A stretch of DNA of 64,000 bases from Affinundibacterium flavidum (GCF_014284175.1 NZ_JACOGA010000001.1:248001-312000); one strand, 5' to 3'. Counted from the stretch's first letter, positions 37,443 through 47,937 are shown. The notes: generated by a model from the letters alone, not told the origin. Made by a program: numbers and translations.

Positions 37443-37715
37443 TAAAAAACTCAGGGGGCCGAATATGTCAGCCCTTGAACGAATAAGTATTTTAATCACC
37501 TGTCTTTCTAAGGTGAATTGTGGAAAAAGATAATCGCTTCAAAACCACACGTGTGTATTGAAGCTGAGAGTGATCGCAGACCCTTGAGAACATCAATGTG
37601 TTTGCTGCGTTTTGACAAGCTCGTACCCGAACACTTGTGATTATCTGCACCACGAGCTAGCTCTGTTTTGAGCCTTTGTATTTTGATTGAATTTTGATTG
37701 TTTAGGAGAATTTGA

Positions 37716-38999
<1,284 letters not shown>

Positions 39000-39043
39000 T
39001 CGCATCAAAAGAAGTCAATTAATGTAGTTAATTAAGGCAGTAT

Positions 39044-39074
39044 AAAAGGGGAAGTCAGCTTCCCCTTTTTATCG
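39044..39074 (+). terminator. Rho-independent terminator after eno
   Basis: AAAAGGGGAAG (39044-39054) pairs perfectly with CTTCCCCTTTT (39059-39069) around TCAG, ending in a T-run. Confidence 0.9.
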
Positions 39075-39122
39075 TTATGAAATATAGTCAAATTGTTTGC
39101 TTTGACCTTCACCTAAGATCAC

Positions 39123-39452
39123 ATGCGTCTAATTACCATCGCCTTGCTAGCTTTGTTAGTCCTGATCCAGTATCCACTGTGGTTAGGTAAGGGCGGCTGG
39201 CTGCGCGTCTGGGAATTAGATAAACAAGTGACAGCCGCACGCGTCAGTAATGATGGCCTTAAGGCACGCAATGCTAAGCTTGAATCTGAAGTGCAAGATT
39301 TGAAAAATGGCACTGCAGCTGTTGAAGAGCGAGCACGTTTTGAACTCGGTATGATCAAAAAGGATGAAATTTTTGTCCAAATACTGGAAGCGGGTAGCCA
39401 AGTTGAAAGCAAGCCTTCCGCTATTAAATCCACCGTAAAAAAAGCAAATTAA
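39123..39452 (+). CDS. ftsB: Cell division protein FtsB
   Basis: This 109-residue single-pass membrane protein has a hydrophobic helix at residues 3-20 ([18 protein letters not shown]) and a coiled coil at about residues 30-65 ([23 protein letters not shown] type). It ends with the typical [19 protein letters not shown] stretch. FtsB links FtsL and FtsQ in the divisome. The position behind eno is conserved in proteobacteria. The C-terminal 20 residues are variable. A terminator follows. Confidence 0.92.
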   Translation: MRLITIALLALLVLIQYPLWLGKGGWLRVWELDKQVTAARVSNDGLKARNAKLESEVQDLKNGTAAVEERARFELGMIKKDEIFVQILEAGSQVESKPSAIKSTVKKAN

Positions 39453-39499
39453 TTGCCATTTAGATGATAAGTTTGCTTTTCAAGCAGATGTAATTCTCG

Positions 39500-39531
39500 G
39501 TGACTCAATACACTTTTTGAGCCACTTTTTT
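39500..39531 (+). terminator. Rho-independent terminator after ftsB
   Basis: GTGACTCAA (39500-39508) and TTGAGCCAC (39517-39525) pair with one mismatch, followed by six T. Confidence 0.75.
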
Positions 39532-39583
39532 AATAATTTTTAAGCATGTATAATTCATACTTTCCCTCGCAGGAGGTTTTCTA

Positions 39584-40093
39584 ATGGATAAAGTTATGAT
39601 GCTTAAGAAATTGATTTTGGCTGTTGTCGCGCTTTGTGCAACGAGTGCTTTTGCCGCCAATAATTCGACAAATATTTACGCTGGATTAGATGCCGGAAGT
39701 TCTAAGGTAACAGGTTATTCTGGTCGTATGCTGAGTGTTGGTGGGCTTGTCGGTTATCAAATGACAAAGGAATTGGCCATTGAAGGTGGCTATCGCCGCT
39801 TGGCAACTTTGGATTTTTTGGCGGAGGATGTGGATTTGACGCAGTCTTCTGTTTCCTTGCTTGGTAAGGCCGAATTGGGTGGCGGTTTTGATATTCTTGG
39901 TCGTGTCGGTTATAACAAATTGAGCGCCGATGTTAGTCGCTGGGGACGTAAAAGCTCTGCTTCAGATTCTGGTGCACTGTTTGGCTTGGGCTTTGCATAC
40001 AATGTGAACTCTTCATTCAATGTTCGTTTCGAAGTACAACGCCCTAGTAAAGATTCGACAAATTTCAGTGCGGCAACGTTATGGAAATTTTGA
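39584..40093 (+). CDS. OmpA-like outer-membrane beta-barrel protein
   Basis: This 169-residue protein has a signal peptide (cleavage after AFA near residue 25) and about eight alternating beta strands, starting with TNIYAGLDAGSS and ending with SAATLWKF and its terminal phenylalanine. It fits the small eight-stranded barrels of the OmpA/OmpW-like type. The start follows a strong GCAGGAGG. The function is unknown. It stands alone between two non-coding stretches; 40094-40342 shows no gene. Confidence 0.8.
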   Translation: MDKVMMLKKLILAVVALCATSAFAANNSTNIYAGLDAGSSKVTGYSGRMLSVGGLVGYQMTKELAIEGGYRRLATLDFLAEDVDLTQSSVSLLGKAELGGGFDILGRVGYNKLSADVSRWGRKSSASDSGALFGLGFAYNVNSSFNVRFEVQRPSKDSTNFSAATLWKF

Positions 40094-40342
40094 TTTGTGA
40101 ATTCGGTATTGGGAGAGGCCTGCGCAACTTAATGTGCAATTAAATTTGACTCTGTAGCACAAACAGCACACTATTTGATTGAGGCATCGTTTAGCCATAA
40201 TCGTTGAATAAATCAGGCTTTGCTTGGGTATCAATGATTGGTCACGCAGTACGAACATCCAAATACTTTTGTATTGGACTCACAGGTATCTATTTCAATA
40301 TGTGTATGTACAATGAATTTCTCAATGTGCATACATCTTCAT

Positions 40343-41332
40343 TTACTGTGATAGATTTAGTGAAAGTAGTTTTTCAAACGCAATCTCAACTTCTGCCACA
40401 CTCGGTGGATGACCTTTATCTCCTAAATTGATAATTTTGTCCGACCAATTTCCCTCGGTTTTCCATTTAGGTGAGTCGCAGTAAATTTCTATCGTCGGTG
40501 TTTCATAGGCCGCGGCGATGTGGACTAAGCCCGTGTCAACGCCAACCACCAAAGCGGCACGCTGAGCAAGGACAGTCGCTTCTTGCATAGAGAGTTTAGG
40601 TAATACGCGAGCGTTGGGCATGTTTTCGGCCATCGCTTCTGCTTCGGATTTTTCTGCGACAGTACCCCATGGAAGTAATATAGGCCAGCCAGTGACTTGC
40701 AGATCTCGTGCGGTACTGATCCAGTTATTGCGTGACCATTTTTTGGATTCGCCTGCTGTGCCGTGAAAGAATGCGATGTAGGGTGTCGCAGGCATCCACT
40801 CCGGTTGCAAATCCAATTTTTGCAAACCAAAACTGGCGGGTGTATCGACTTGATAATTTAGCGCGGCTGCAGCTACCAGACGTCCACGTAAAACGGCATG
40901 AGTGCGGCGGTCAACAGGAATACTTAAGTCGTGAAAAATTCTTGAAATACCTTCATAGCCTGAGCCTTCAGTGCCATTGGCTAATCCGACTTTACGACCA
41001 TTCGGCGCTTTGCGTGCCATCCCCATGATGATGCCGGTTTTGAGTAAACCTTGCGTATCAAAAATAAAATCGTAAGCTTCTTCACGTAGCGTACGATAGA
41101 AGTGTTTGATCTCAGCGCGGGTTTCTTTGTTGCCTAAACTTTTTCGCCAGCGTCGCTGTGCATAGGCGATGACCTTGTTGACCTTGGGCTGTAACTTGAC
41201 TAGATTGACGTAGGCTTCTTCTACGACCCAGTCGATTTGTGCGTTGGGGTAGTGGGCTTTGATGTCATCGACCATGGGCATGTTATGGAGGACATCGCCT
41301 AGGGAGGAAACGCGGATCAGAAGGATTTTCAC
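40343..41332 (-). CDS. waaC: Lipopolysaccharide heptosyltransferase I
   Basis: This 329-residue GT9 family enzyme adds the first heptose to KDO2-lipid A. The N-terminus MKILLIRVSSLGDVLHNMPM, the stretch DWVVEEAYVNL, the acceptor region DTQGLLKTGIIM, the donor-site region FFHGTAGESKKWSRNNW and the late VVGVDTGLVHIAAAYETPTIEIY are typical of WaaC. It lies downstream of the polysaccharide cluster, separated from the phosphomannomutase gene by a long palindromic element. Confidence 0.92.
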   Translation of the reverse strand: MKILLIRVSSLGDVLHNMPMVDDIKAHYPNAQIDWVVEEAYVNLVKLQPKVNKVIAYAQRRWRKSLGNKETRAEIKHFYRTLREEAYDFIFDTQGLLKTGIIMGMARKAPNGRKVGLANGTEGSGYEGISRIFHDLSIPVDRRTHAVLRGRLVAAAALNYQVDTPASFGLQKLDLQPEWMPATPYIAFFHGTAGESKKWSRNNWISTARDLQVTGWPILLPWGTVAEKSEAEAMAENMPNARVLPKLSMQEATVLAQRAALVVGVDTGLVHIAAAYETPTIEIYCDSPKWKTEGNWSDKIINLGDKGHPPSVAEVEIAFEKLLSLNLSQ

Positions 41333-41396
41333 GTTGTTGAATTGATTTGATTTATAAAAAAATGACTATCAGCTATTTGAATTTTGCTTGGGTTTA

Positions 41397-41542
41397 CCCC
41401 CTTCTCCCGCGAGCAGGAGAAGGGGCGGGGAGTCAAAGCATGCTTTGACGGCGGTTCAGTAATCTTTGTTCTTCGTAGAATACATGCTATGGATTACTGA
41501 ATCCCCTCACCCTAACCCTCTCCCGCTTGCGGGAGAGGGGAT
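41397..41542. repeat. REP/MITE-like palindromic element 3
   Basis: The left part has CTTCTCCCGC/GAGCAGGAGAAGGGGCGGGG and ends in GGTTCAGTAATC (to about 41465). The right part starts GGATTACTGAATCC near 41492 and runs CCCTCACCCTAACCCTCTCCCG, then the hairpin CTCCCGCTTGCGGGAG. The ends pair with each other over the 145-base element. It shares the CACCCTAACCCTC core with element 2 at 37.4 kb and lies between the phosphomannomutase and waaC genes. Confidence 0.75.
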
Positions 41543-41554
41543 GTTCAGCCTTAT

Positions 41555-42931
41555 TTAATAAGGCAAAACCGCATCTGGCTTAACAGCCAAAATCGCCGCT
41601 TTCAACGCTGCTTGAATTCTTATCAAAGCCTTCGGCGTTTCAGCTTCAAAGCGCATCACGATGACTGGTGTCGTATTCGATGAACGTGCTAAACCGAAGC
41701 CATCTGGATACTCAACCCGTAAGCCATCGATATTAATGATTTCGGTCGAGCCGGGGAAATTCGCATTTTTTTGCATCTCAGCGATGATGGCAAAATTTTC
41801 ACCTTCATTCAGTTTTAGTTGCAACTCTGGGGTACTGGTCGATTGCGGCAAGTCATTGAGAATTGCCGTCATGTCCGCGACTTTACTTAGAATTTCTAGC
41901 AAGCGTGCGCCAGCATACATACCGTCATCAAAGCCGTACCAGCGATCTTTGAAGAACACGTGTCCACTCATTTCACCGCCTAAAGGAGAGCCAGTTTCTT
42001 TCAATTTAGCTTTGACCAATGAGTGACCTGTTTTCCACATCAAGGGTACACCACCGTGGCTTTTGATCCAGCTGGATAAATGGCGTGTGCATTTCACATC
42101 ATACAAAATTTGTTCGCCTGGATGGCGGCTCAATACATCTGCGGCAAACAACATCAATTGGCGATCCGGGTAAATGATTTGCCCATCTTTCGTCACCACA
42201 CCGAGGCGGTCGCCATCACCGTCAAAAGCTAAGCCAATTTCTGCATCAGAAGTTTGTAAGCAGCGGATCAGATCTTGCAGGTTTTCTGGATGCGCTGGAT
42301 CAGGATGGTGGTTCGGGAAATTGCCATCGACTTCGCAAAATAATTCCGTTACTTCGCAACCCATAGCGCGGTACAAATCACCAGCGAATGCACCGGCAAC
42401 ACCATTGCCGCAATCGATTGCAATCTTGATTTTGCGCGTGAGTTTGACATCACTGACGATGCGTTCCAGATAGGCGGTTTTGATATCGTGCGTGTTGTAA
42501 CTGCCTTCACCAACTGCGAAGTCTTTGGCGACGATTCTGTCGTACAACGAGAGTATGGTATCGCCATAAATCGCTTCACTCGCTAACACCATTTTGAAAC
42601 CATTGTAGTCAGGTGGATTGTGGCTACCAGTGACCATGATGCCAGATGTCGCACCCAAGACATTGGTGCCGAAATACACCATGGGTGTTGCAACTACGCC
42701 GAGGTCAATCACGTTCACGCCAGTGGCTTGCAGACCCATGGCTAAAGCAGCGGTCAGCGAAGGGCCAGACAAACGGCCATCACGACCAATTACGACGGTC
42801 TTTTCACCTTTTGCCAATGCGGCGCTACCGAAAGCCTGACCGATGGCATAAGCAACATCGGCATCTAAAGTTTTGCCTATGATGCCGCGAATGTCGTAGG
42901 CTTTAAAAATACTTTTGGAAAGGAGGGACAT
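41555..42931 (-). CDS. manB: Phosphomannomutase/phosphoglucomutase
   Basis: This enzyme has 458 residues counted from the ATG at 42931, which has TAGGTG six bases upstream; a GTG at 42940 is in frame but has no such site. It is an AlgC/ManB-type alpha-D-phosphohexomutase that interconverts hexose 6- and 1-phosphates for nucleotide sugar supply. The four family motifs are visible: phosphoserine loop VTGSHNPPDYNG, metal loop LAFDGDGDRLG, sugar-binding GGEMSGHVFFKDRW and phosphate-binding RSSNTTPVIVMRFE. It serves the polysaccharide and lipopolysaccharide genes around it. Whether mannose or glucose is preferred cannot be told. Confidence 0.9.
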   Translation of the reverse strand: MSLLSKSIFKAYDIRGIIGKTLDADVAYAIGQAFGSAALAKGEKTVVIGRDGRLSGPSLTAALAMGLQATGVNVIDLGVVATPMVYFGTNVLGATSGIMVTGSHNPPDYNGFKMVLASEAIYGDTILSLYDRIVAKDFAVGEGSYNTHDIKTAYLERIVSDVKLTRKIKIAIDCGNGVAGAFAGDLYRAMGCEVTELFCEVDGNFPNHHPDPAHPENLQDLIRCLQTSDAEIGLAFDGDGDRLGVVTKDGQIIYPDRQLMLFAADVLSRHPGEQILYDVKCTRHLSSWIKSHGGVPLMWKTGHSLVKAKLKETGSPLGGEMSGHVFFKDRWYGFDDGMYAGARLLEILSKVADMTAILNDLPQSTSTPELQLKLNEGENFAIIAEMQKNANFPGSTEIINIDGLRVEYPDGFGLARSSNTTPVIVMRFEAETPKALIRIQAALKAAILAVKPDAVLPY

Positions 42932-42960
42932 AAAATTCACCTATAAAATAATTTCTTTAA

Positions 42961-43063
42961 AACCTCTCAACACAGAGGCACAGAGACACTGAGAAAGAGC
43001 AGGAGTCAGTGAACAATAACAATATTTTCTCAGTGAATCTCTGTGTCTCTGTGTTGAGGGGTT
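42961..43063. repeat. Palindromic element 4 (CACAGAG type)
   Basis: The left arm (42961-42996: AACCTCTCAACACAGAGGCA then CAGAGACACTGAGAAA) pairs with the right arm (43025-43063: TTTTCTCAGTGAATCTCTGT then GTCTCTGTGTTGAGGGGTT) with few mismatches around a 28-base loop. It differs in sequence from elements 1-3. The right end reaches within two bases of the CapD-type gene stop codon. Confidence 0.75.
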
Positions 43064-43064
43064 C

Positions 43065-44963
43065 TTATGTTTTGTTCTTAATCTGCCAAATAAAATCCTC
43101 AATACCGCATTGAGGTTGATACTCAACCACCAACTGCTGTATCAGGCTGCGAACTTTTTCATAATCGAAATTGCTGCATGCCAGGTCTAATTCTTCTAAA
43201 GCCGTTTGTAAATCTGCCCAAGCTAATTCTGCTTCTTGGGCGCGCATGATCAGTGGGTGCGTGGTACGTTCTACGTTGTCACCGATCAGTAATTCTTCAT
43301 ATAGTTTTTCGCCCGGACGCAAACCGACTTCACGGATTTCTATCGTGCCTTCTGGGTGATCAATTGACTTCACTTCCAATCCGCATAAGTGCACCATGCG
43401 ACGTGCTAAATCAATGATGCGCACAGGTTCGCCCATGTCGAGCACAAATACGTCGCCACCTTGACCCATCGCACCAGCTTGCAACACCAATTGCGCGGCT
43501 TCGGGGATCGTCATGAAGTAGCGCGTGATTTCTGCATGCGTGAGTGTAATCGGTCCACCTTGCATAATTTGCTTGCGGAATAAAGGGACGACCGATCCCG
43601 AAGAACCTAGCACATTGCCAAATCTAACCATGCAAAATCGTGTGGTTTGTTGACGGCGCGCATTGGCTTGTAAGATTAATTCCGCTAAGCGTTTCGTCGC
43701 ACCCATTACATTGGTAGGGCGCACTGCTTTATCGGTGGAGATCAACACGAATTGTTTGACGCCTGCATCGATCGCAGCTTGTGCTAATTTGAAGGTGCCA
43801 AAGACGTTATTGCGTATACCCTCGATAGGATTGTGCTCGACCAGCGGCACATGTTTATAAGCTGCTGCGTGATATACCGTATCGATTTCAAAACCACGGA
43901 AAATTTTATCGAGCTTGGTGCTGTCGTGGATAGAACCTAAGAAAGGTTTGATCTGACAGGCTAGTTGTAGTTGATCGCGTAGTACCGACAATTCCTGTTC
44001 TATTGAATACAGAGAAAATTCCGACATTTCTAAGAGCATTAGGCTCTTAGGTCTTTGTCGCAAAATCTGACGACATAATTCAGAACCGATAGAGCCGCCA
44101 GCACCACTGACCAATACATTTTTATCAGTGATGCAAGTCGCTAATAAAGCTTCATCTGGTTCGACTTGATCGCGGCCTAATAAATCTTCAATTTCAACAT
44201 CACGAATATCTTGAACCCGTAATTCACCGTTGATCAGACTTTTGATTGATGGCGTGACTTTGACACGGACTTTGTAAGCTTCTAAGTGATCAAGAATTTG
44301 TTTTTGTTTGGCTTTGGAAACGCTGGGTAAGGCGAGTAAGACTTCTTTAATACCAAAATTTTTAACTAGTTGAGGAATCGCTTCAACGGGATAGACTTTG
44401 ATACCAGCAATCGAAGAACCATGCATAGCGCGGTTGTCATCGATAAAGGCAATGCAATCAAGCTCATGTCCAGCACGCAAAGCATTCGCGAGTTGCATAC
44501 CGGCGGTGCCTGCGCCATAGATCGCGATTTTGACGGCGTTCGGATTGCGTCGCAGGCCACCCAGGTAAGCGCGTGCCGCTAATCGACTTGCGCCTACATA
44601 TAAAATGGCGCCGGACCAGTAAATCACAAATACTGCACGCGAGATTGCAGTTAACTGCAACATGAAGCTGAGAAATGCCAGCGCCAAAACGGATAGGCTT
44701 ACTCCAATCACGACCACGCTAACCATCTTTTGATCGATGTAGCGTATTACCGCGCGGTACAAACCGATCTTGATGAAAATGGGGATTGCGAACAAAGGCA
44801 CTGCGGCAATCAACCAGCCATAGTGTTTGACCAAATCAAAATTAACCGTTTCATAGCGCGTCAAAATCGCCAGAATAAATGCCAGCGGTAAAAAAATAGC
44901 ATCTACCACACCAGCAATAATTTGCTTATGGAAGCGTGGAAGATTAATTAAGGTATGCATCAT
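43065..44963 (-). CDS. CapD/WbpM-type nucleotide sugar 4,6-dehydratase
   Basis: This 632-residue membrane protein has four hydrophobic helices in the first 120 residues and a Rossmann-like middle part with IYGAGTAGMQLANALRAG. Its C-terminal catalytic domain starts with VLVSGAGGSIGSELCRQI. The catalytic region TDKAVRPTNVMGATKR has methionine where short-chain enzymes usually have tyrosine, as in WbpM/FlaA1-type UDP-GlcNAc C6 dehydratases. The product would be UDP-4-keto-6-deoxy-GlcNAc. Upstream on the same strand are a priming transferase and an epimerase/reductase that fit the next steps to N-acetyl-D-quinovosamine. A terminal palindromic element follows. Confidence 0.88.
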   Translation of the reverse strand: MMHTLINLPRFHKQIIAGVVDAIFLPLAFILAILTRYETVNFDLVKHYGWLIAAVPLFAIPIFIKIGLYRAVIRYIDQKMVSVVVIGVSLSVLALAFLSFMLQLTAISRAVFVIYWSGAILYVGASRLAARAYLGGLRRNPNAVKIAIYGAGTAGMQLANALRAGHELDCIAFIDDNRAMHGSSIAGIKVYPVEAIPQLVKNFGIKEVLLALPSVSKAKQKQILDHLEAYKVRVKVTPSIKSLINGELRVQDIRDVEIEDLLGRDQVEPDEALLATCITDKNVLVSGAGGSIGSELCRQILRQRPKSLMLLEMSEFSLYSIEQELSVLRDQLQLACQIKPFLGSIHDSTKLDKIFRGFEIDTVYHAAAYKHVPLVEHNPIEGIRNNVFGTFKLAQAAIDAGVKQFVLISTDKAVRPTNVMGATKRLAELILQANARRQQTTRFCMVRFGNVLGSSGSVVPLFRKQIMQGGPITLTHAEITRYFMTIPEAAQLVLQAGAMGQGGDVFVLDMGEPVRIIDLARRMVHLCGLEVKSIDHPEGTIEIREVGLRPGEKLYEELLIGDNVERTTHPLIMRAQEAELAWADLQTALEELDLACSNFDYEKVRSLIQQLVVEYQPQCGIEDFIWQIKNKT

Positions 44964-45034
44964 AATTGGGTGGTCGGTTCAACTTGTCTGTGCATTATTT
45001 TTGTTTGTTGTGCTTCATTGTGCTTTGTTGTGAG

Positions 45035-45595
45035 TTAGTGGGTGACGCCATCACGCTTAATTACTTTAAAAAAAGTGCGGAACAAAATTTTGATATCCAA
45101 TATCAGTGACTGATGCTGCAAGTAATAGGCATCCAATTCGACTTTCTGCGGAATCGGCAATTCATCGCGACCATTGATTTGTGCCCAGCCAGTTAAACCA
45201 GGGACGATAGTATGAACTTGTTTTTCAGTGCGCAGCGCAATCAAATCGGCCTGGTTGTAGAGTGCAGGCCGCGGACCAACAAAGCTCATATCGCCTTTAA
45301 TAATGCTCCACAATTGTGGTAATTCATCGAGGCTAGATTTGCGTAAAAAGGAGCCGACGGGCGTTAAGTATTGATCTGGATTTGTCAATAAATGTGTGGC
45401 GACAGCGGGCGTGTCGATTAACATGGAGCGGAACTTCGGCATTTTAAAAATTTGATTGTAGCGACCGACGCGATCTGACCAATAGATGATGGGACCTTTT
45501 GATGTTAAGCGCACCATCAGAGAAACGATGATGAATGGAAGCAGCAAAATAATTGCAGCGATCAAGGCTAGGACTAAGTCGGCTAATCGTTTCAT
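45035..45595 (-). CDS. Small priming sugar-phosphate transferase (polyprenyl-phosphate)
   Basis: This 186-residue protein is the catalytic domain of the bacterial sugar transferase family, without the long membrane N-terminus of WbaP or WcaJ. One N-terminal hydrophobic segment (residues 7-29) is followed by [37 protein letters not shown] and [10 protein letters not shown], then [15 protein letters not shown]. Such PglC/WreU-sized enzymes load the first sugar-1-phosphate onto undecaprenyl phosphate. Its neighbours suggest N-acetyl-D-quinovosamine as the substrate. It lies between the epimerase and dehydratase genes. Confidence 0.88.
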   Translation of the reverse strand: MKRLADLVLALIAAIILLLPFIIVSLMVRLTSKGPIIYWSDRVGRYNQIFKMPKFRSMLIDTPAVATHLLTNPDQYLTPVGSFLRKSSLDELPQLWSIIKGDMSFVGPRPALYNQADLIALRTEKQVHTIVPGLTGWAQINGRDELPIPQKVELDAYYLQHQSLILDIKILFRTFFKVIKRDGVTH

Positions 45596-45613
45596 GATTT
45601 CGTTCTTTCTTTT

Positions 45614-46579
45614 TTATTTTTTATTGTTGTCTTGTGACGCCAAATTGGCAGCGCTTTCGCGCAAGCCCTGTTGTACGGAATACGGCGGCGTCCATTGCAT
45701 GCGTTGGCGCGCTTTGCTGCTATCGACGCGCAAGGATTGGCATAAACGATCCGCGATATTTTTTTTGCCGGTCAACTTCGCTGCGAAGCTAATGAGTCCC
45801 GCAGGGAAGGGCAGTAAACGTGAAGGTACTTCTAATGCCTTCGCTGCCTCGCGTAAGAGTTCCGTGGTCGACAAATCTTGGCCGTCAGAAATCAAAAAGA
45901 CTTGATTGTAAGCTTGCGGGTTTTGCACACAATGCAGGATGAAATCCGTCAGATTTTTAACGAATACAAAGCTGCGTTGATTGTTGATGCTGGCTAGTGG
46001 AAGCGGAATTTGCTTCTTTACCCAAATCAGTAAACTTAAAAAGTTAGCAGCGACACCTTTGCCATACACTAAGGGCGGGCGAATAATCGTGATGGCCATA
46101 CCAGTACGCTGCCCCAATTCCATTAAAGCCGCTTCCGCTTCTTGTTTAGAAATGCCATAAGGATCGCTGGCCTGTGGTGCATCATTTTCTGTAAATGCCT
46201 GCTCTGACTCCGTCATCTCGCCATTCACTTTGACGGAACTCAGGTAAATGAATTGACTGACACCAGCCGCAGCCGCTTGTTCTGCTAAGCGTAGGGTTCC
46301 GTGTAAATTGACTTCACGAAAAGCAGCCAGCGGATCGGCTTCGGTATCGTGCATCACATGCACCCGTGCGGCACAATGGATGACGGTATGCACATTACTC
46401 AGATGTGCTTGCCATTCTGTATTGCGATCGATGTTGCCGACAACAGGTGTTGTTGAATCCGATGATGAATTTCCACTGCGTATTGGACAAACCACTTCGC
46501 GATTTTGCGCCAATACCATTTGCACTAAATGCGATCCGACAAAACCCGTTGCGCCGGTGATGAGAATTTTATTTTTCAT
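45614..46579 (-). CDS. NAD-dependent epimerase/reductase (WbpV/WreQ-like)
   Basis: This 321-residue extended short-chain dehydrogenase/reductase has the nucleotide-binding ILITGATGFVGSHLV, a CAARVHVMHDT region and a catalytic YxxxK in DPYGISKQEAE, preceded by YLSSVKVNGE. In O-antigen clusters with a WbpM-type dehydratase and a priming transferase, such proteins reduce the 4-keto sugar to UDP-QuiNAc. UDP-glucose 4-epimerase activity is the alternative. It is 11 bases from the upstream glycosyltransferase gene and 18 from the priming transferase gene. Confidence 0.8.
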   Translation of the reverse strand: MKNKILITGATGFVGSHLVQMVLAQNREVVCPIRSGNSSSDSTTPVVGNIDRNTEWQAHLSNVHTVIHCAARVHVMHDTEADPLAAFREVNLHGTLRLAEQAAAAGVSQFIYLSSVKVNGEMTESEQAFTENDAPQASDPYGISKQEAEAALMELGQRTGMAITIIRPPLVYGKGVAANFLSLLIWVKKQIPLPLASINNQRSFVFVKNLTDFILHCVQNPQAYNQVFLISDGQDLSTTELLREAAKALEVPSRLLPFPAGLISFAAKLTGKKNIADRLCQSLRVDSSKARQRMQWTPPYSVQQGLRESAANLASQDNNKK

Positions 46580-46589
46580 GTTGGCGCGA

Positions 46590-47402
46590 CTAGGTTGGAG
46601 AGCTGGCAGATTTCTTGCCAGAATAGGCAGAATTCGTGCGTAGGTAACGACGCAACAAGAACTTAGAAAAACTATGGAAGAACCAGAGTGCGTGTTTGGA
46701 AAAAATATTGCGGTTCTTATGTGCTGCTGTATGAATCGCTTTTAAGTGCGGATAATAATGTACGGCTTGCTGGTGGAAGCGACGTGCACGATAGCAGATA
46801 TCGACATCTTCAAAGTACATGAAATAGTCAGGATCAAACCCACCTAATGCTTCGTAAAGTGCTGGCGTAAAAGCCAAAAATGCTCCAGATGCCCATTCCA
46901 CAGGAATGTCTTCAAGTACCCCAGCAATTCGATCTTTGTCGTAGGTTTCGCTAAACGTATTCACCAGTGGCATTTTGATGATAGATAGCATGCCTGGAAA
47001 ATGACGGATGTTTTTGTCAGGAACGGTCATCGCCAAATCACGATATAAATTGAGTGTCGCGAGTGCCTGACCAGATTGTTGCATTTTTTCTGTCAGAGCA
47101 AAGACAGTTTCTGCAGTCACTGTTATGTCTGGATTCATGACCAAAAAAATATCGTCAGCTTGAAAGCCGGACTTTTTTTGTATTAGATCGAATAAATAAT
47201 TATTGTTTTCACCGAAACCTAAACCCGCGTCCGCATCTGTATAAAACACTTGATGTTGCGCGCAATACGCTTTTAAATTGGCAGCGGGTTTGTTGTCTTT
47301 GATCCAGATAGTTAGGTCTTCGTGCTCTGTAAGTAATCCACCAATTTTACTATCAATTAACAGAGCTTCATGACCATGGCTAATTATTGCAACATGAATC
47401 AT
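46590..47402 (-). CDS. Family 2 glycosyltransferase
   Basis: This 270-residue GT2-type protein starts MIHVAIISHGHEALLID and has a nucleotide-sugar region with FLVMNPDITVTAE, the counterpart of the DxD motif. The acceptor region EWASGAFLAFTPALYEALGGF and the stretch YFMYFEDVDICYRARRF are typical of WbbL-like rhamnosyltransferases. It probably adds a sugar to the repeat unit of the surface polysaccharide. Its ATG overlaps the stop codon of an upstream short frame that looks like the end of a broken gene. Confidence 0.85.
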   Translation of the reverse strand: MIHVAIISHGHEALLIDSKIGGLLTEHEDLTIWIKDNKPAANLKAYCAQHQVFYTDADAGLGFGENNNYLFDLIQKKSGFQADDIFLVMNPDITVTAETVFALTEKMQQSGQALATLNLYRDLAMTVPDKNIRHFPGMLSIIKMPLVNTFSETYDKDRIAGVLEDIPVEWASGAFLAFTPALYEALGGFDPDYFMYFEDVDICYRARRFHQQAVHYYPHLKAIHTAAHKNRNIFSKHALWFFHSFSKFLLRRYLRTNSAYSGKKSASSPT

Positions 47403-47820
47403 GTATTTACTTTCATCGTAATCGAGAACCGGTTAATGAATGTCTTGAAATACCTGTAATTATTGCGATCTACATGAATTTCTAGCGAGCTATGAATATT
47501 TGTATGAAAGAGCTGATGAATCAGTCCATAGCGTGACTGTATACACATCAAATTTCTCTTCTTATAGCCGTTTTTATGACGCTTTAGACCTCCATTATAA
47601 GTCAAACGATTGCAGAGTAAGTCGTGATTTAAACTATTGAATAGATATAGTTGGGTTTGAATTTTTTAGTGTTTCTTTTGTGGGCATATTCTCCGCCATC
47701 AGTAGGAAATCGTAAAAGAATCATTGCGGATAATTGCATAGCGAACAGCATCAGTAACAAGTTCTTTGTATTGGTATTCCATTTGTGGCGATTGATAGTG
47801 CAACCATGATTATTGATTTA
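47399..47820 (-). pseudogene. Decayed gene in the polysaccharide cluster
   Basis: On the minus strand an 88-codon frame (47665 down to 47399) has no good start. Its TGA overlaps the ATG of the next gene in the ATGA manner of coupled genes, so it looks like the true 3' end of a lost gene. It reads with TYNGGLKRHKNGYKKRN and LIHQLFHTNIHSS, rich in Asn, Lys and Tyr like a glycosyltransferase tail, but I do not recognise it. A second frame upstream (about 47820-47632) has the hydrophobic run NLLLMLFAMQLSAMILLRF and stops at an in-frame TAA. I infer a frameshifted or partly deleted glycosyltransferase or Wzy-like gene. The stretch is more AT-rich than its neighbours. 47821-47937 holds nothing clear. 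Confidence 0.4.
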
Positions 47821-47937
47821 TGTTCGTTCTAATGCTTGCTTTGCATGCGAACGTAGGCGTCAGAGAAAAAGCGGAGGCATGCTTTTTAGATTTTGGCTAA
47901 ATAGTTTTCATCAGGGGACATTGTAGTGTGCTTCTCG

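Noticed and set aside
40204..40431. 75-codon plus-strand frame behind the outer-membrane barrel gene
   Set aside because: TTG-type start, no ribosome site, overlaps the end of waaC; no recognisable features.
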